Made by a program: the position numbers and the translations under genes
From: Planococcus sp. ISL-109
GTDB taxonomy: Bacteria > Bacillota > Bacilli > Bacillales_A > Planococcaceae
Reading direction: 5' to 3'
DNA: 37,462 nucleotides
Assembly (NCBI RefSeq): GCF_018613655.1
Contig: NZ_JAGGPW010000020.1
Location: forward strand, 533-37,994
Notes under the pieces: generated by a model
What the model was told of the DNA's origin: nothing
Databases searched by the model: none
Seen by the model: the letters and a program-made list of their open reading frames with translations, nothing else
In this document: positions 29,348 to 37,406 of the stretch, in pieces
Position numbering within the stretch: position 1 is the first letter of the stretch
Layout: every line of letters begins with the position of its first letter

Positions 29348-29484
29348 CAAGAAAAGCGAAAGCGGCCGTTTTGCCTCGACAGGCGTAAGACGAGTTCCCG
29401 AAGCGGCGCCCTTTGCCGCACAGGGAAATTGGCTTACGACCCGAGAGGCAGGCCGCTGACGCTAGACACCAAGAAAAGCGAAAG
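29348..29484 (-). repeat. Family 1 hairpin repeat after mnaA
   Basis: A perfect 15-base direct repeat (CAAGAAAAGCGAAAG) flanks the element at 29348 and 29470, a period of 122 as in the dpp array. The core shows the same nested stems as the copies at 4631 and 23726 but in the opposite orientation. It starts about 20 bases after the mnaA stop. Confidence 0.85.
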
Positions 29485-29503
29485 TGCATTGCTGAAACTC
29501 GCC

Positions 29504-30622
29504 TTACAGCTCTTCGAAGTACTTATGCAATGCTTTCACAATCCGCTGAGAAGCTTTGCCGTCGCCGTATGGGTTCGATGCTTTCGACATCGCTTCATAG
29601 ACAGTTGGATCCGTCAGCAACTCTTTCCCTAGACGATAGATTGTTTCCTCATCAGTGCCGGCAAGTTTCAATGTGCCGGCGTCGATGCCTTCCGGGCGCT
29701 CTGTCGTATCACGCAGCACCAAGACAGGCTTCCCGAGAGAAGGCGCTTCTTCCTGCACGCCGCCTGAGTCGGTCAAGATGAAATAGGATTGGGCCGCAAA
29801 GTTATGAAAATCCAATACTTCGAGCGGTTCGATCAAGTGAATACGCGGGTCACGGCCAAGCACTTCATCAGCAACTACCCGCACAGCCGGATTCATGTGG
29901 ACCGGATAGACGACTTGAATATCATCGTGTTCTTCGGTCAAACGCTTGATGGCACGGAACATATTGCGCATCGGTTCGCCCAAATTTTCGCGGCGGTGCG
30001 CGGTCAAAAGAATCATTCGGTCGCTGCCGATCTTATCAAGTACCGGGTGAGTGTAATTATCCCGCACCGTTGTCTGCAACGCATCGATCGCAGTATTCCC
30101 AGTAATGTAAATCGTTTCTTCTTTTTTGTTTTCATTAAGCAAATTCTGTGCAGACTTTTCAGTCGGCGCAAAATGGATGTCCGCCATGACACCGGTCAGT
30201 TGACGGTTCATCTCTTCTGGAAAAGGAGAATACTTATTGTGGGTGCGAAGTCCAGCTTCGACGTGGCCAATTGCAATTTGGTTATACAAAGCAGCTAAAC
30301 TTGCGGCGAATGTTGTCGTCGTATCTCCATGAACCAATACGATATCCGGCTTCGCCTCTTTCATCACTTCGTCCAGTCCTTGCATAGCACGCACAGTCAC
30401 ATCGCTCAATGTCTGCCGGTCTTTCATGATGTCCAAATCGAAATCAGGGGTGATGCCAAATGTATCCAGAACTTGATCAAGCATTTGGCGATGCTGTGCT
30501 GTGACCGTTACAAGCGGTTCGATCGTTTCAGGATGCTTTTGCAGTTCCAGGACAAGAGGCGCCATTTTAATCGCTTCTGGACGCGTACCGAAAATCGTCA
30601 TCACTTTCCATTTTTTCGTCAC
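29504..30622 (-). CDS. mnaA: UDP-N-acetylglucosamine 2-epimerase (non-hydrolysing)
   Basis: This cytoplasmic enzyme (372 aa) interconverts UDP-GlcNAc and UDP-ManNAc, the precursor of the teichoic acid linkage unit. It shows the GT-B-like fold with GTRPEAIKMAPLV at the N-terminus, VHGDTTTTFAASLAA, the conserved GHVEAGLRT loop, TGNTAIDAL, and the C-terminal LTDSGGVQEEAPSLGKPVLVLRDTTERPEG. It starts with GTG (30622) after GGGGAA. It follows upp by 18 bases and is probably cotranscribed with it. The homologous B. subtilis mnaA lies elsewhere, so its place between upp and the atp operon is lineage-specific. Confidence 0.95.
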   Translation of the reverse strand: MTKKWKVMTIFGTRPEAIKMAPLVLELQKHPETIEPLVTVTAQHRQMLDQVLDTFGITPDFDLDIMKDRQTLSDVTVRAMQGLDEVMKEAKPDIVLVHGDTTTTFAASLAALYNQIAIGHVEAGLRTHNKYSPFPEEMNRQLTGVMADIHFAPTEKSAQNLLNENKKEETIYITGNTAIDALQTTVRDNYTHPVLDKIGSDRMILLTAHRRENLGEPMRNMFRAIKRLTEEHDDIQVVYPVHMNPAVRVVADEVLGRDPRIHLIEPLEVLDFHNFAAQSYFILTDSGGVQEEAPSLGKPVLVLRDTTERPEGIDAGTLKLAGTDEETIYRLGKELLTDPTVYEAMSKASNPYGDGKASQRIVKALHKYFEEL

Positions 30623-30640
30623 TATTGATTCCCCGCTTTC

Positions 30641-31270
30641 TTATTTTGTTCCGAACAAGCGATCTCCGGCATCGCCGAGACCTGGCACGATATAGCCTTT
30701 TTCGTTCAGTTTCTCATCAAGCGCTGCAATATAGATATCTACATCCGGATGTGCTTTTTGCAAAGCTTCGACTCCTTCTGGCGCTGCGATGATGCACATG
30801 AACTTGATTCTGGTCGCTCCACGCTTTTTCAGTGAGTTGACGGCTTCAATCGCAGAACCGCCTGTTGCAAGCATCGGATCGACAACGATCAATTCGCGTT
30901 CGGAAACATCTGAAGGCATTTTGAAGTAATACTCCACTGGCAGTAAAGTTTCAGGGTCGCGGTACAAACCGATATGGCCAACTTTAGCAGCCGGAATCAA
31001 TTTCAAGACACCATCAACCATTCCGATGCCCGCACGCAAGATCGGCACGATGCCGAGCTTTTTCCCAGCGAGGACTTTTGATTTGGCGACTTGCACCGGT
31101 GTTTCCACATCGATTTCCTGAAGCGGCAGTTCGCGCGTAATTTCAAATGCCATCAAGGTTGAAATCTCATCAACCAATTCACGGAATTCTTTTGTTCCAG
31201 TTGATTTGTCGCGGATGTACGTCAGTTTATGCTGAATCAGCGGATGATCAAAAACGAATACTTTTCCCAC
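30641..31270 (-). CDS. upp: Uracil phosphoribosyltransferase
   Basis: This pyrimidine-salvage enzyme (209 aa) makes UMP from uracil and PRPP. It shows [18 protein letters not shown] substrate-binding residues and the PRPP loop [15 protein letters not shown]. The C-terminus [17 protein letters not shown] binds uracil. It starts with GTG preceded by AAAGGAGAG. The gene lies between glyA and the ATP synthase operon as in B. subtilis, but here with the EAL gene inserted before it and mnaA after it. Confidence 0.97.
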   Translation of the reverse strand: MGKVFVFDHPLIQHKLTYIRDKSTGTKEFRELVDEISTLMAFEITRELPLQEIDVETPVQVAKSKVLAGKKLGIVPILRAGIGMVDGVLKLIPAAKVGHIGLYRDPETLLPVEYYFKMPSDVSERELIVVDPMLATGGSAIEAVNSLKKRGATRIKFMCIIAAPEGVEALQKAHPDVDIYIAALDEKLNEKGYIVPGLGDAGDRLFGTK

Positions 31271-31306
31271 AGTATATCTCTCCTTTATTCATACATTTTC
31301 CTAAAC

Positions 31307-31315
31307 AGTATAACA
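31307..31315 (-). promoter_or_regulatory. Extended -10 promoter of upp
   Basis: TGT-TATACT on the minus strand gives a leader of about 30 bases. No pyrimidine attenuator was seen. Confidence 0.5.
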
Positions 31316-31375
31316 GAAAATCATGTCAGCGAGAGCTCACCCCTAGCATTGGCACAATTCAGTCATCTTTTAGGC

Positions 31376-31407
31376 AAAATAAAAAACCGAAGCTGAATGC
31401 TCCGGTT
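31376..31407 (-). terminator. Terminator overlapping the stop codon of the EAL gene
   Basis: AACCGGAGC pairs with GCTTCGGTT (one G-T pair) with a 5-base loop, followed by a T run on the minus strand. The stop codon TAA at 31406-31408 overlaps the first two bases of the stem. Confidence 0.8.
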
Positions 31408-33580
31408 ATAATAAATGCGCTTCATCGATCGGCATCGGGCGGTGGAACAAAAAGCCTTGGGCAACGGTGCAGCCCATTTCGAGCAATTGGGTGCGATCCA
31501 TTTCTGTTTCGACCCCTTCTGCTACAGCGCGCAGCCCTAGGTTATCCGCCAGCTGAATAATGGTCCGGATGACAGCACGCGTTCCCCGCTCATCTATATT
31601 AGAAATGAATGAACGATCTATCTTGATTTCTTCCACAGGCAACTTCTGCAAATAGCTGAGCGACGAATAGCCGGTACCGAAATCATCAATGGAAGTTGCG
31701 AAGCCATATTTTTTCAATTGCGCAAAGACAGTGCCGGCTGTATCGATATCGACCACACCGATACGTTCTGTAATTTCGAGTTGAATCCATTTCGGGGAAA
31801 TGCCCAAGTTGGTCGTTTCATCAACGAGATATGGAACGAATGAATGATGGAAGAAATGGTCTGCCGATATATTAATCGCTACTTGGCGCAAGGGCATACC
31901 CTGGTCTTGCCGCTTTTTCAGCCAGGACAAAACTTGTTCGATTACATGCTGTTCGAGTTGCCGGATCTTCCCGTTCTTCTCCGCTGCCGGGATGAAAATG
32001 GCAGGTGAAATATCGCCAAGATCTGGTGACTTCCAACGCGCGAGAGCTTCAAAGCCCAGTATTTCGCGGCTTTCGAGCGCGACTTTCGGCTGCAGGTACA
32101 CGCTGATCTCTTTGCGCTTGAGCGCTACAGTCAGTGCATTGGCTACGCGGAGGTCGCGCATCATGGCTTCATCTTGCTCGTTCTCGAAATAAAAGATCGA
32201 TTCCCCGATACGCTCTTTTGCTTTCGATAAAGCGCTATCGGCACAGCGGATCAGCTCCTCCGCATTTTGCTGCGCGGGGGTGACGATGGCTACACCGACT
32301 TTAATCGTCAAGAACAAATCCATCTCGTTGATCGTCATCGGTTCACGTAGGCTGCTTAAAATATGTTCAAGGTATTCAGGAGCATCCGTTAAAGGAATCG
32401 TACTATAGAATGCCAGCCTTGAATCGGAAAAGCGCGCGACCAGCTTTTCCCCTGGGCCTCCTGCCAATACGAGCCTGCGGCCAAGTTCGCGGCTCAAATC
32501 ATTGCCTGCGCGATGTCCGTATTGATCGCTGATTTTGAGAAACTCATCAGCCGAGAGAAAAGCTACAAACCCTTCCTTGCCTTGCTTTAACAACTCATTG
32601 AGTTCTGTCCGGAAATAATGGCGATTCGGCAAGCCCGATTCTTCGTCAATATAAGCGAGACGCAAAACTTCTTCTTGCTGACGGGAAAACTTCACCGCCA
32701 AGGCAGCAATCGAAGCGATTTCTTCCATAAACGATAAATCATTTTCCTTCGGCGTATACGGTGTTGGGAAATAAATCCCAAAAGATCCGATTGCTTCGTC
32801 TTTGCCATTAAAAATCGGCATAGACCAAATTGCTTTTATATTAAACTGGGCTAACATATCTTGTCGTTCTTTTAAAAAGTCACTTTCGTATACGTCTGCT
32901 ACGATTACCGGCTTTTGATGAAGATAAGCTGCTCCGCATGGGCTGGCATCCGCATCTACCGGCAAGCCACGCATGCTTTCAATAAATTCTTCAGGCATCG
33001 ACTTCGCCGCAGCTACCTGGAAGCATTTCGCCTCGTCCACTAACAACGCTGTGCACCGTGCACCATCAAGGAAAAATGATTCTGCCGCTTCACAAATATT
33101 TTGCAGCAACATACCGAGCATATGCCCTTTTTCAATGCCTTTATATGTTTCCTTTTGCAGTTCGATCAAAGTTTCAGCCCGTTTTCGGTCGCTAATATCC
33201 CGCTGAAGCATCAACGTGTACCGCAGCGACCTTTCAGGAAATAACAGCGGCTGAACCGTTATTTCATTCCAGAATGGCGTGCCGTCTTTCCGGTAATTGA
33301 CGATTTCAAAAATACCGGGCTTGTCTATTGCCGTCGCTTCACGGATTTGGCTGCCGATACCCGAATCTGTCTTAGTCCCATGGAGAAATTTACCATTTTC
33401 CCCGATGACTTCTTCTTCGATATAGCCGGTCATCTCAAAAAACGCATCGTTCGCATATGCAATCGGGTGGTCGGGAACTTCCGGATTCACAACGACAAAA
33501 CTCGTATGGAATTCGATTCCGAGACGGCGCAGCCAGTCTATAATCACTTTTCGGTCTTCTTGGATTTCAAATTGATGCAT
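31406..33580 (-). CDS. LOV-like PAS / GAF / degenerate GGDEF / EAL signalling protein
   Basis: This 724-residue cytoplasmic sensor is probably a c-di-GMP phosphodiesterase. Residues 25-131 are a PAS domain of the LOV type: PDHPIAYANDAFFEMTGY, GENGKFLHGTKTD, then VNYRKDGTPFWNE. The photo-adduct Cys position is Gly63, while flavin contacts Asn62, Asn95, Asn105 and Gln126 remain. A GAF domain spans about 143-298. The GGDEF domain (about 305-465) is inactive-looking, with RFSDSRLAF (383-391) in place of the motif. The EAL domain (about 475-724) keeps E511AL, Asn570, Glu605, DD632-633 in DDFGTGYSS, Lys653, Glu688 and Gln708, so hydrolysis is expected. The ATG has GGGAGGG upstream. It lies between glyA and upp, which are adjacent in B. 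subtilis. Confidence 0.92.
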   Translation of the reverse strand: MHQFEIQEDRKVIIDWLRRLGIEFHTSFVVVNPEVPDHPIAYANDAFFEMTGYIEEEVIGENGKFLHGTKTDSGIGSQIREATAIDKPGIFEIVNYRKDGTPFWNEITVQPLLFPERSLRYTLMLQRDISDRKRAETLIELQKETYKGIEKGHMLGMLLQNICEAAESFFLDGARCTALLVDEAKCFQVAAAKSMPEEFIESMRGLPVDADASPCGAAYLHQKPVIVADVYESDFLKERQDMLAQFNIKAIWSMPIFNGKDEAIGSFGIYFPTPYTPKENDLSFMEEIASIAALAVKFSRQQEEVLRLAYIDEESGLPNRHYFRTELNELLKQGKEGFVAFLSADEFLKISDQYGHRAGNDLSRELGRRLVLAGGPGEKLVARFSDSRLAFYSTIPLTDAPEYLEHILSSLREPMTINEMDLFLTIKVGVAIVTPAQQNAEELIRCADSALSKAKERIGESIFYFENEQDEAMMRDLRVANALTVALKRKEISVYLQPKVALESREILGFEALARWKSPDLGDISPAIFIPAAEKNGKIRQLEQHVIEQVLSWLKKRQDQGMPLRQVAINISADHFFHHSFVPYLVDETTNLGISPKWIQLEITERIGVVDIDTAGTVFAQLKKYGFATSIDDFGTGYSSLSYLQKLPVEEIKIDRSFISNIDERGTRAVIRTIIQLADNLGLRAVAEGVETEMDRTQLLEMGCTVAQGFLFHRPMPIDEAHLL

Positions 33581-33614
33581 ACGCGTCCCTCCCGATTTTT
33601 AAGTTTATGTATGG

Positions 33615-33644
33615 AAAAAAAGCCGCCAAGCAAGGGGCGGCTTT
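33615..33644 (-). terminator. glyA terminator
   Basis: AAAGCCGCC pairs with GGCGGCTTT (9 bp) with an 8-base loop, followed by seven T on the minus strand. It lies about 30 bases after the glyA stop and leaves only about 35 bases before the EAL gene. Confidence 0.92.
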
Positions 33645-33673
33645 ATTCACTTCTATATTCATCTGAACCGCGC

Positions 33674-34909
33674 TTATTTATACAAAGGCAGACTTGCTGT
33701 TAACTTCGCCGTCCGCTCTGCCGCTTCCTTTTTCACAGCTTCATCTTCTGGATTTTTCAACAGAAGTGCCATAATCGATGCGATTTCTTTCATTTCTTGT
33801 TCTTTAAAACCGCGTGATGTGACCGCTGCTGTTCCAAGACGGATGCCTGATGTGACAAACGGGCTTTCCGGATCAAATGGAATGGTGTTTTTGTTTGTTG
33901 TAATACCGACTTCATCCAACACATGCTCTGCCACTTTGCCTGTCAAGTTCAGCGAACGAAGATCGAGCAGCAACAAGTGATTGTCGGTACCGCCAGAAAC
34001 GATGTTGACTCCTTCTGCGGTCAAGCTCTCTGCTAAGACATCTGCATTTTTCACGACTTGGTCGATGTAATCCTTGAATTCCGGCTTTTGTGCTTCGCCG
34101 AACGCGATCGCTTTCGCTGCGATGACGTGCATCAACGGGCCGCCCTGGATTCCCGGGAAAATGGTTTTGTCAATTTTCTTCGCAAATTCTTCCTTGCAAA
34201 GAATCAAGCCGCCACGTGGGCCGCGCAATGTTTTATGGGTAGTGGAAGTAACAAAATGGGCATGAGGCACTGGGTTCGGGTGAGCACCAGTGGCGACAAG
34301 TCCTGCGATATGCGCCATGTCGACCATAAGGAGAGCGCCGACTTCATCTGCGACTTCACGGAATTTCGCGAAATCCAACGTGCGTGAATATGCGCTCGCG
34401 CCGGCAACGATCATCTTCGGCTTGTGCTCAAGAGCTGCTTGCCGCATCGCTTCATAGTCAAGCAATTGCGTGTCTTTATCGACACCGTACTCGACGAAGT
34501 TGTATTGCATGCCGCTGAAATTAACTTTGCTGCCGTGCGTCAAATGGCCCCCGTGATTGAGGTTCATGCCAAGAACTGTATCGCCTTGTTCGAGCATCGC
34601 CGTATAAACAGCCATATTCGCCTGTGAACCGGAATGCGGCTGAACGTTTGCATGTTCTGCGCCAAAAATTTCTTTCAAGCGATCGCGTGCAATGTTTTCG
34701 ACTACATCCACAAATTCACATCCACCGTAATAGCGTTTGCCTGGATAGCCTTCTGCGTATTTATTGGTCAACACGGAACCTTGTGCATCCATAACTGCTT
34801 GGGATACAAAGTTTTCCGATGCAATCAATTCAATATTCGCTTCTTGGCGTTCTTTTTCGGCGTTCATCGCTTCATATACTGCCTGATCCTGTGCCTTAAT
34901 TAATTCCAT
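33674..34909 (-). CDS. glyA: Serine hydroxymethyltransferase
   Basis: This PLP enzyme (411 aa) converts serine and tetrahydrofolate to glycine and methylene-tetrahydrofolate. The PLP lysine is Lys226 in [14 protein letters not shown]; the Asp of [13 protein letters not shown] holds the cofactor ring. The start at 34909 has GGGAGGG upstream and lies inside the last codons of ywlG (14-base overlap), so the genes are coupled. A longer frame to 34948 is rejected. Confidence 0.98.
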   Translation of the reverse strand: MELIKAQDQAVYEAMNAEKERQEANIELIASENFVSQAVMDAQGSVLTNKYAEGYPGKRYYGGCEFVDVVENIARDRLKEIFGAEHANVQPHSGSQANMAVYTAMLEQGDTVLGMNLNHGGHLTHGSKVNFSGMQYNFVEYGVDKDTQLLDYEAMRQAALEHKPKMIVAGASAYSRTLDFAKFREVADEVGALLMVDMAHIAGLVATGAHPNPVPHAHFVTSTTHKTLRGPRGGLILCKEEFAKKIDKTIFPGIQGGPLMHVIAAKAIAFGEAQKPEFKDYIDQVVKNADVLAESLTAEGVNIVSGGTDNHLLLLDLRSLNLTGKVAEHVLDEVGITTNKNTIPFDPESPFVTSGIRLGTAAVTSRGFKEQEMKEIASIMALLLKNPEDEAVKKEAAERTAKLTASLPLYK

Positions 34910-35480
34910 CTGTCTTTCCCTCCCGTGATTGAAGTACATGGCGTTCATAGCTGGCCCGTACCCCGCCGATCATTCTCGGCCGGGTCGTCGCACTTGATAC
35001 GATCGCTTCCCCTACTAGTTTAACAGAAGTTCGCACCGGAACGGCGACTCTTTTTAAATGCATGCCGATCATTGTCTGCCCGATATCCACTCCGGCGTGG
35101 GCGGCAATTTCTTCGACGACGACCGGATCACTCATATTCATAAAGGCGTAAGTACTCATCGAACCTCCGGCTTTAACTACTGGAATGACCCATACCGGCT
35201 CTAAGCCGTACTTCTCTGCAGCTGCCCGCTCAATCGTGAGCGCACGGTTAATATGCTCACAGCCTTGGAACGCCAAAAACAAACCGTGGCGCTCTGCAAA
35301 AGCCCGCAGCGGCTCGAACAAACTTTCTGCTATATCAAGGCCGCCGCCCGTACCGATCCGCTGTCCAGCAATTTCAGAAGTCGAGCAGCCTACAACAAAC
35401 AATTGCCCTTCTTTGAATGCAATCTGCTGCTCCAATTCATTCAGAATTTCTTCAAGCTGCAGTTGCCACAAGGTTTGCAT
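34896..35480 (-). CDS. ywlG: DUF436 / TIGR01440 family protein YwlG
   Basis: This 194-residue protein of unknown function is conserved next to rpiB and glyA in Bacillales. It opens with a coiled helix ([17 protein letters not shown]), then [16 protein letters not shown], a conserved [11 protein letters not shown] segment and [14 protein letters not shown]. No signal or membrane segment was found. It follows rpiB by 12 bases and overlaps glyA by 14, so it belongs to the rpiB-ywlG-glyA operon. Confidence 0.92.
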   Translation of the reverse strand: MQTLWQLQLEEILNELEQQIAFKEGQLFVVGCSTSEIAGQRIGTGGGLDIAESLFEPLRAFAERHGLFLAFQGCEHINRALTIERAAAEKYGLEPVWVIPVVKAGGSMSTYAFMNMSDPVVVEEIAAHAGVDIGQTMIGMHLKRVAVPVRTSVKLVGEAIVSSATTRPRMIGGVRASYERHVLQSREGKTDGIN

Positions 35481-35492
35481 GCTTACCCCTCC

Positions 35493-35930
35493 TTATTTTT
35501 CGAGTTCGGTAATCTTTTTGACACGCTTTTCGTGGCGCCCGCCTTCAAATTCGGTCGTCAGCCACGTTTGAGCGATTTCCCTCGCCAGTCCAGGACCTAT
35601 CACACGCTCGCCCATCGCTAAAATGTTCGAATCGTTGTGCTCGCGGGTTGCCCGTGCGCTGAATACATCGTGAACCAATGCGCAACGGATGCCTTTTACT
35701 TTGTTTGCGGAAATCGACATGCCGATTCCCGTACCGCAAATCAAGATGCCTTTATCGTATTCTCCGGTTGCGACACCTTCTGCTACCTGTTTTGCATAAT
35801 CCGGATAATCGACAGAATCATCTGTCTGAGGCCCGAAATCCTTGTATTCAATGCCTAGTTCATTCAATAAATTGACGATTTCTTTGCGCAAATTATTGCC
35901 GCCATGGTCTGATGAAATTGCTATCTTCAT
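35493..35930 (-). CDS. rpiB: Ribose 5-phosphate isomerase B
   Basis: This isomerase (145 aa) links ribulose 5-phosphate and ribose 5-phosphate. It has the N-terminal SSDHGG substrate loop, the active-site Cys in CGTGIGMSISANK, and ARATREHNDSNILAMGERVIG toward the C-terminus. The start at 35930 has AAAGAGGG upstream; an ATG six codons earlier overlaps that site. A promoter (TGT-TAGAAT) lies about 65 bases upstream. Confidence 0.96.
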   Translation of the reverse strand: MKIAISSDHGGNNLRKEIVNLLNELGIEYKDFGPQTDDSVDYPDYAKQVAEGVATGEYDKGILICGTGIGMSISANKVKGIRCALVHDVFSARATREHNDSNILAMGERVIGPGLAREIAQTWLTTEFEGGRHEKRVKKITELEK

Positions 35931-35994
35931 GAGTAACCCTCTTTCCATTATCTTTTTGCGGCTAAATACATCCTAAATCCACCGCTTTTATTTA

Positions 35995-36003
35995 ATTCTA
36001 ACA
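35995..36003 (-). promoter_or_regulatory. Extended -10 promoter of rpiB-ywlG-glyA
   Basis: TGT-TAGAAT on the minus strand lies downstream of the ywlE terminator; the -35 is poor. Confidence 0.4.
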
Positions 36004-36096
36004 TTTCCGAACAGTTCCATGTTACTTCCTAGTGCGTATTTTCCGCAACAGGATTTTCGCTCTTTTCCAAAACAAAGTTTATGCGCCTTGCTTTAC

Positions 36097-36144
36097 AAAA
36101 AAAGCCGACCCGAAGCGCATGTGTTTATGCCCGGGTTCAGCTTT
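36097..36144 (-). terminator. ywlE terminator
   Basis: AAAGC pairs with GCTTT and ACCCG with CGGGT around a small internal bulge, with a long loop and a run of seven T on the minus strand. Confidence 0.8.
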
Positions 36145-36150
36145 CCACCA

Positions 36151-36585
36151 TTAGGCAGTGCCCGTTTGCTGGAACAGCTTATCAATCAACTGCTCTAGTT
36201 CTTTAAATGTTCTCCGGTAATCGCTCAAGGAGCCGCCGAACGGATCGCTAATATCCCCCGTTGTTCCATCCGCAAATTCTTTTACCGTATGCAGCTTGGC
36301 CGCCACTTCCGGATAATCTTGCATGAGCATCATTTTGTGGGAATAAGTCATCGTCAAAATAAGCTCGGCCCATTCCACATCTCGCGGATTCAGCGGCTTT
36401 GAAGTATGGTCAAATTCAATGGACTGTTCGTTGAGCACTTCGCGCGCATTCGCCGAAAGCGGTGCTTCCCCAGCGAAAATACCTGCCGAGCGCGCTTCCA
36501 TCCCCTCGATCTTGCGTGCATGTACAATCGCCTCAGCCATCGGACTGCGGCACGTATTTCCCGTGCAGACGAATAAAATCTTCAT
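36151..36585 (-). CDS. ywlE: Protein-arginine phosphatase YwlE (low-molecular-weight PTP family)
   Basis: This 144-residue phosphatase is expected to remove phosphate from arginine residues added by McsB, opposing Clp-dependent protein marking. The P-loop is CTGNTCRS with nucleophile Cys7 and Arg13. Thr11 replaces the Ile usual in tyrosine phosphatases and is the residue known to select phospho-arginine. The general acid is Asp114 in DISDPFGG. The start at 36585 follows GAGGGGGG; the earlier ATG at 36600 overlaps that site. Confidence 0.93.
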   Translation of the reverse strand: MKILFVCTGNTCRSPMAEAIVHARKIEGMEARSAGIFAGEAPLSANAREVLNEQSIEFDHTSKPLNPRDVEWAELILTMTYSHKMMLMQDYPEVAAKLHTVKEFADGTTGDISDPFGGSLSDYRRTFKELEQLIDKLFQQTGTA

Positions 36586-36666
36586 CCAATCCCCCCTCAT
36601 CTACGATTCGGTATCCACATCTTGCTCTGTCTTTGTGCTGCACAGAATGATGCACTTCTGGCTCTT

Positions 36667-36672
36667 ATTATA
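36667..36672 (-). promoter_or_regulatory. Possible -10 of ywlE
   Basis: A perfect TATAAT on the minus strand lies about 80 bases before the ywlE start; no convincing -35 was found. Confidence 0.4.
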
Positions 36673-36743
36673 CCTCATCCCTGACAGTTGATGCATTGAT
36701 GTGGATTATACTGATATGTCTGGAACACATGGGGAGTTAGACG

Positions 36744-36840
36744 GAGTTTTGGTGCGGAAAGTTTCAGTGGGGCGTGTTCAGCATCTCCAACTATCAGCTG
36801 CACTGCTTGGGTTGGCCACTCGCAATCCAGTAGATTTTTA
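36744..36840 (-). repeat. Family 2 repeat, diverged partial copy
   Basis: GTGCGGAAAGTTT at 36752 recurs at 36875, 123 bases away. The following ~65 bases of both copies align loosely, ending in TTGGGTTGGCC here and TTGGGTAGGCC there. The right half of the element is missing or unrecognisable in this copy. Confidence 0.5.
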
Positions 36841-36867
36841 ATGAAATAAGTGAGTGTTAAAATCTAG

Positions 36868-37015
36868 AATTTGTGTGCGGAAAGTTTAAGCGGTTTGTTT
36901 TAAAGATCATCTAGATATTCGCCGCCTTGCTTTGGGTAGGCCTCTTACAGCAAGCCAAGAAGAACACTTGCCTCACTGTATCGGCTCACCCGTGAGCGCA
37001 AGGCGGCTGTTAGAC
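36868..37015 (-). repeat. Family 2 repeat, right copy
   Basis: The outer arms GCCGCCTTGC (36921-36930) and GCAAGGCGGC (36998-37007) pair perfectly over 10 bp. The reverse complement of 36921-37015 matches 34-127 at the other end of the window, including the CTAACAGCCGCC edge, the GGTGAGCC segment and the central CAGTGAG-CAAG stem. Confidence 0.7.
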
Positions 37016-37265
37016 TTCGTTAAGATGAACATCTGAAATTCATGTGTGCTTCTATAGCTTTCTTCCACTGGTGGGGAAATCGCTTCCTCAGTTGAGCGTC
37101 CTGAACAGAAAACTGACTTAGCTCGTTCAGTGGATGTTGAAAACTTTTTTCGAATCTCCAATTAGTCAGAAGAAATATGCTGCATCGATTGTGGCAATAG
37201 AGCGATATCTTCCACTACTTACTAGTTTGAGAGAATGAAGAAACGATCCATCTATCTAAACCTAG

Positions 37266-37366
37266 AGGCGAAGCGGAAGGGGCCGACGCCTGGGGGACCG
37301 CGCGGGACTGGCGAAACAATGGGGCGCGCCCTTTGCGACCCTTGGTTCGACGCCCGCCCATACCTG
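37266..37366. repeat. G+C-rich block, possible third repeat type
   Basis: About 100 bases with much higher G+C than the surroundings contain the self-complementary word GGGCGCGCCC and two GACGCC words. The AAGCGGAAGG opening resembles G+C-rich intergenic elements I recall from other Bacillales, but only one copy is present here. Confidence 0.3.
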
Positions 37367-37375
37367 TCAACTTAA

Positions 37376-37406
37376 GAAATTCCCGCGGATTTTTCGCGGG
37401 AATTTC
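37376..37406. other. Perfect 12-bp hairpin at the right edge
   Basis: GAAATTCCCGCG and CGCGGGAATTTC form a perfect stem with a 7-base loop. Neither strand has a T run directly after it, so it is not a typical terminator. Confidence 0.6.

Larger units (their letters stand above)
29139..29503. other. mnaA-atpZ intergenic region
   Basis: Reading leftward this holds the mnaA 3' end, the family 1 element (29348-29484), the atp promoter and the atp leader. The leader contains a 14-codon frame (29198-29242, beginning MRRFSYIMD) with AAAGGG five bases before its ATG, of doubtful significance. Confidence 0.6.

Noticed and set aside
36973..37161. 62-codon minus-strand frame in the right intergenic region
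   Set aside because: It runs into the family 2 repeat, has no ribosome site and no protein-like hydrophobic pattern.
37376..37406. Rho-independent terminator at the right edge
   Set aside because: The stem is perfect but neither strand shows a T run directly after it, and no gene ends nearby in the window.
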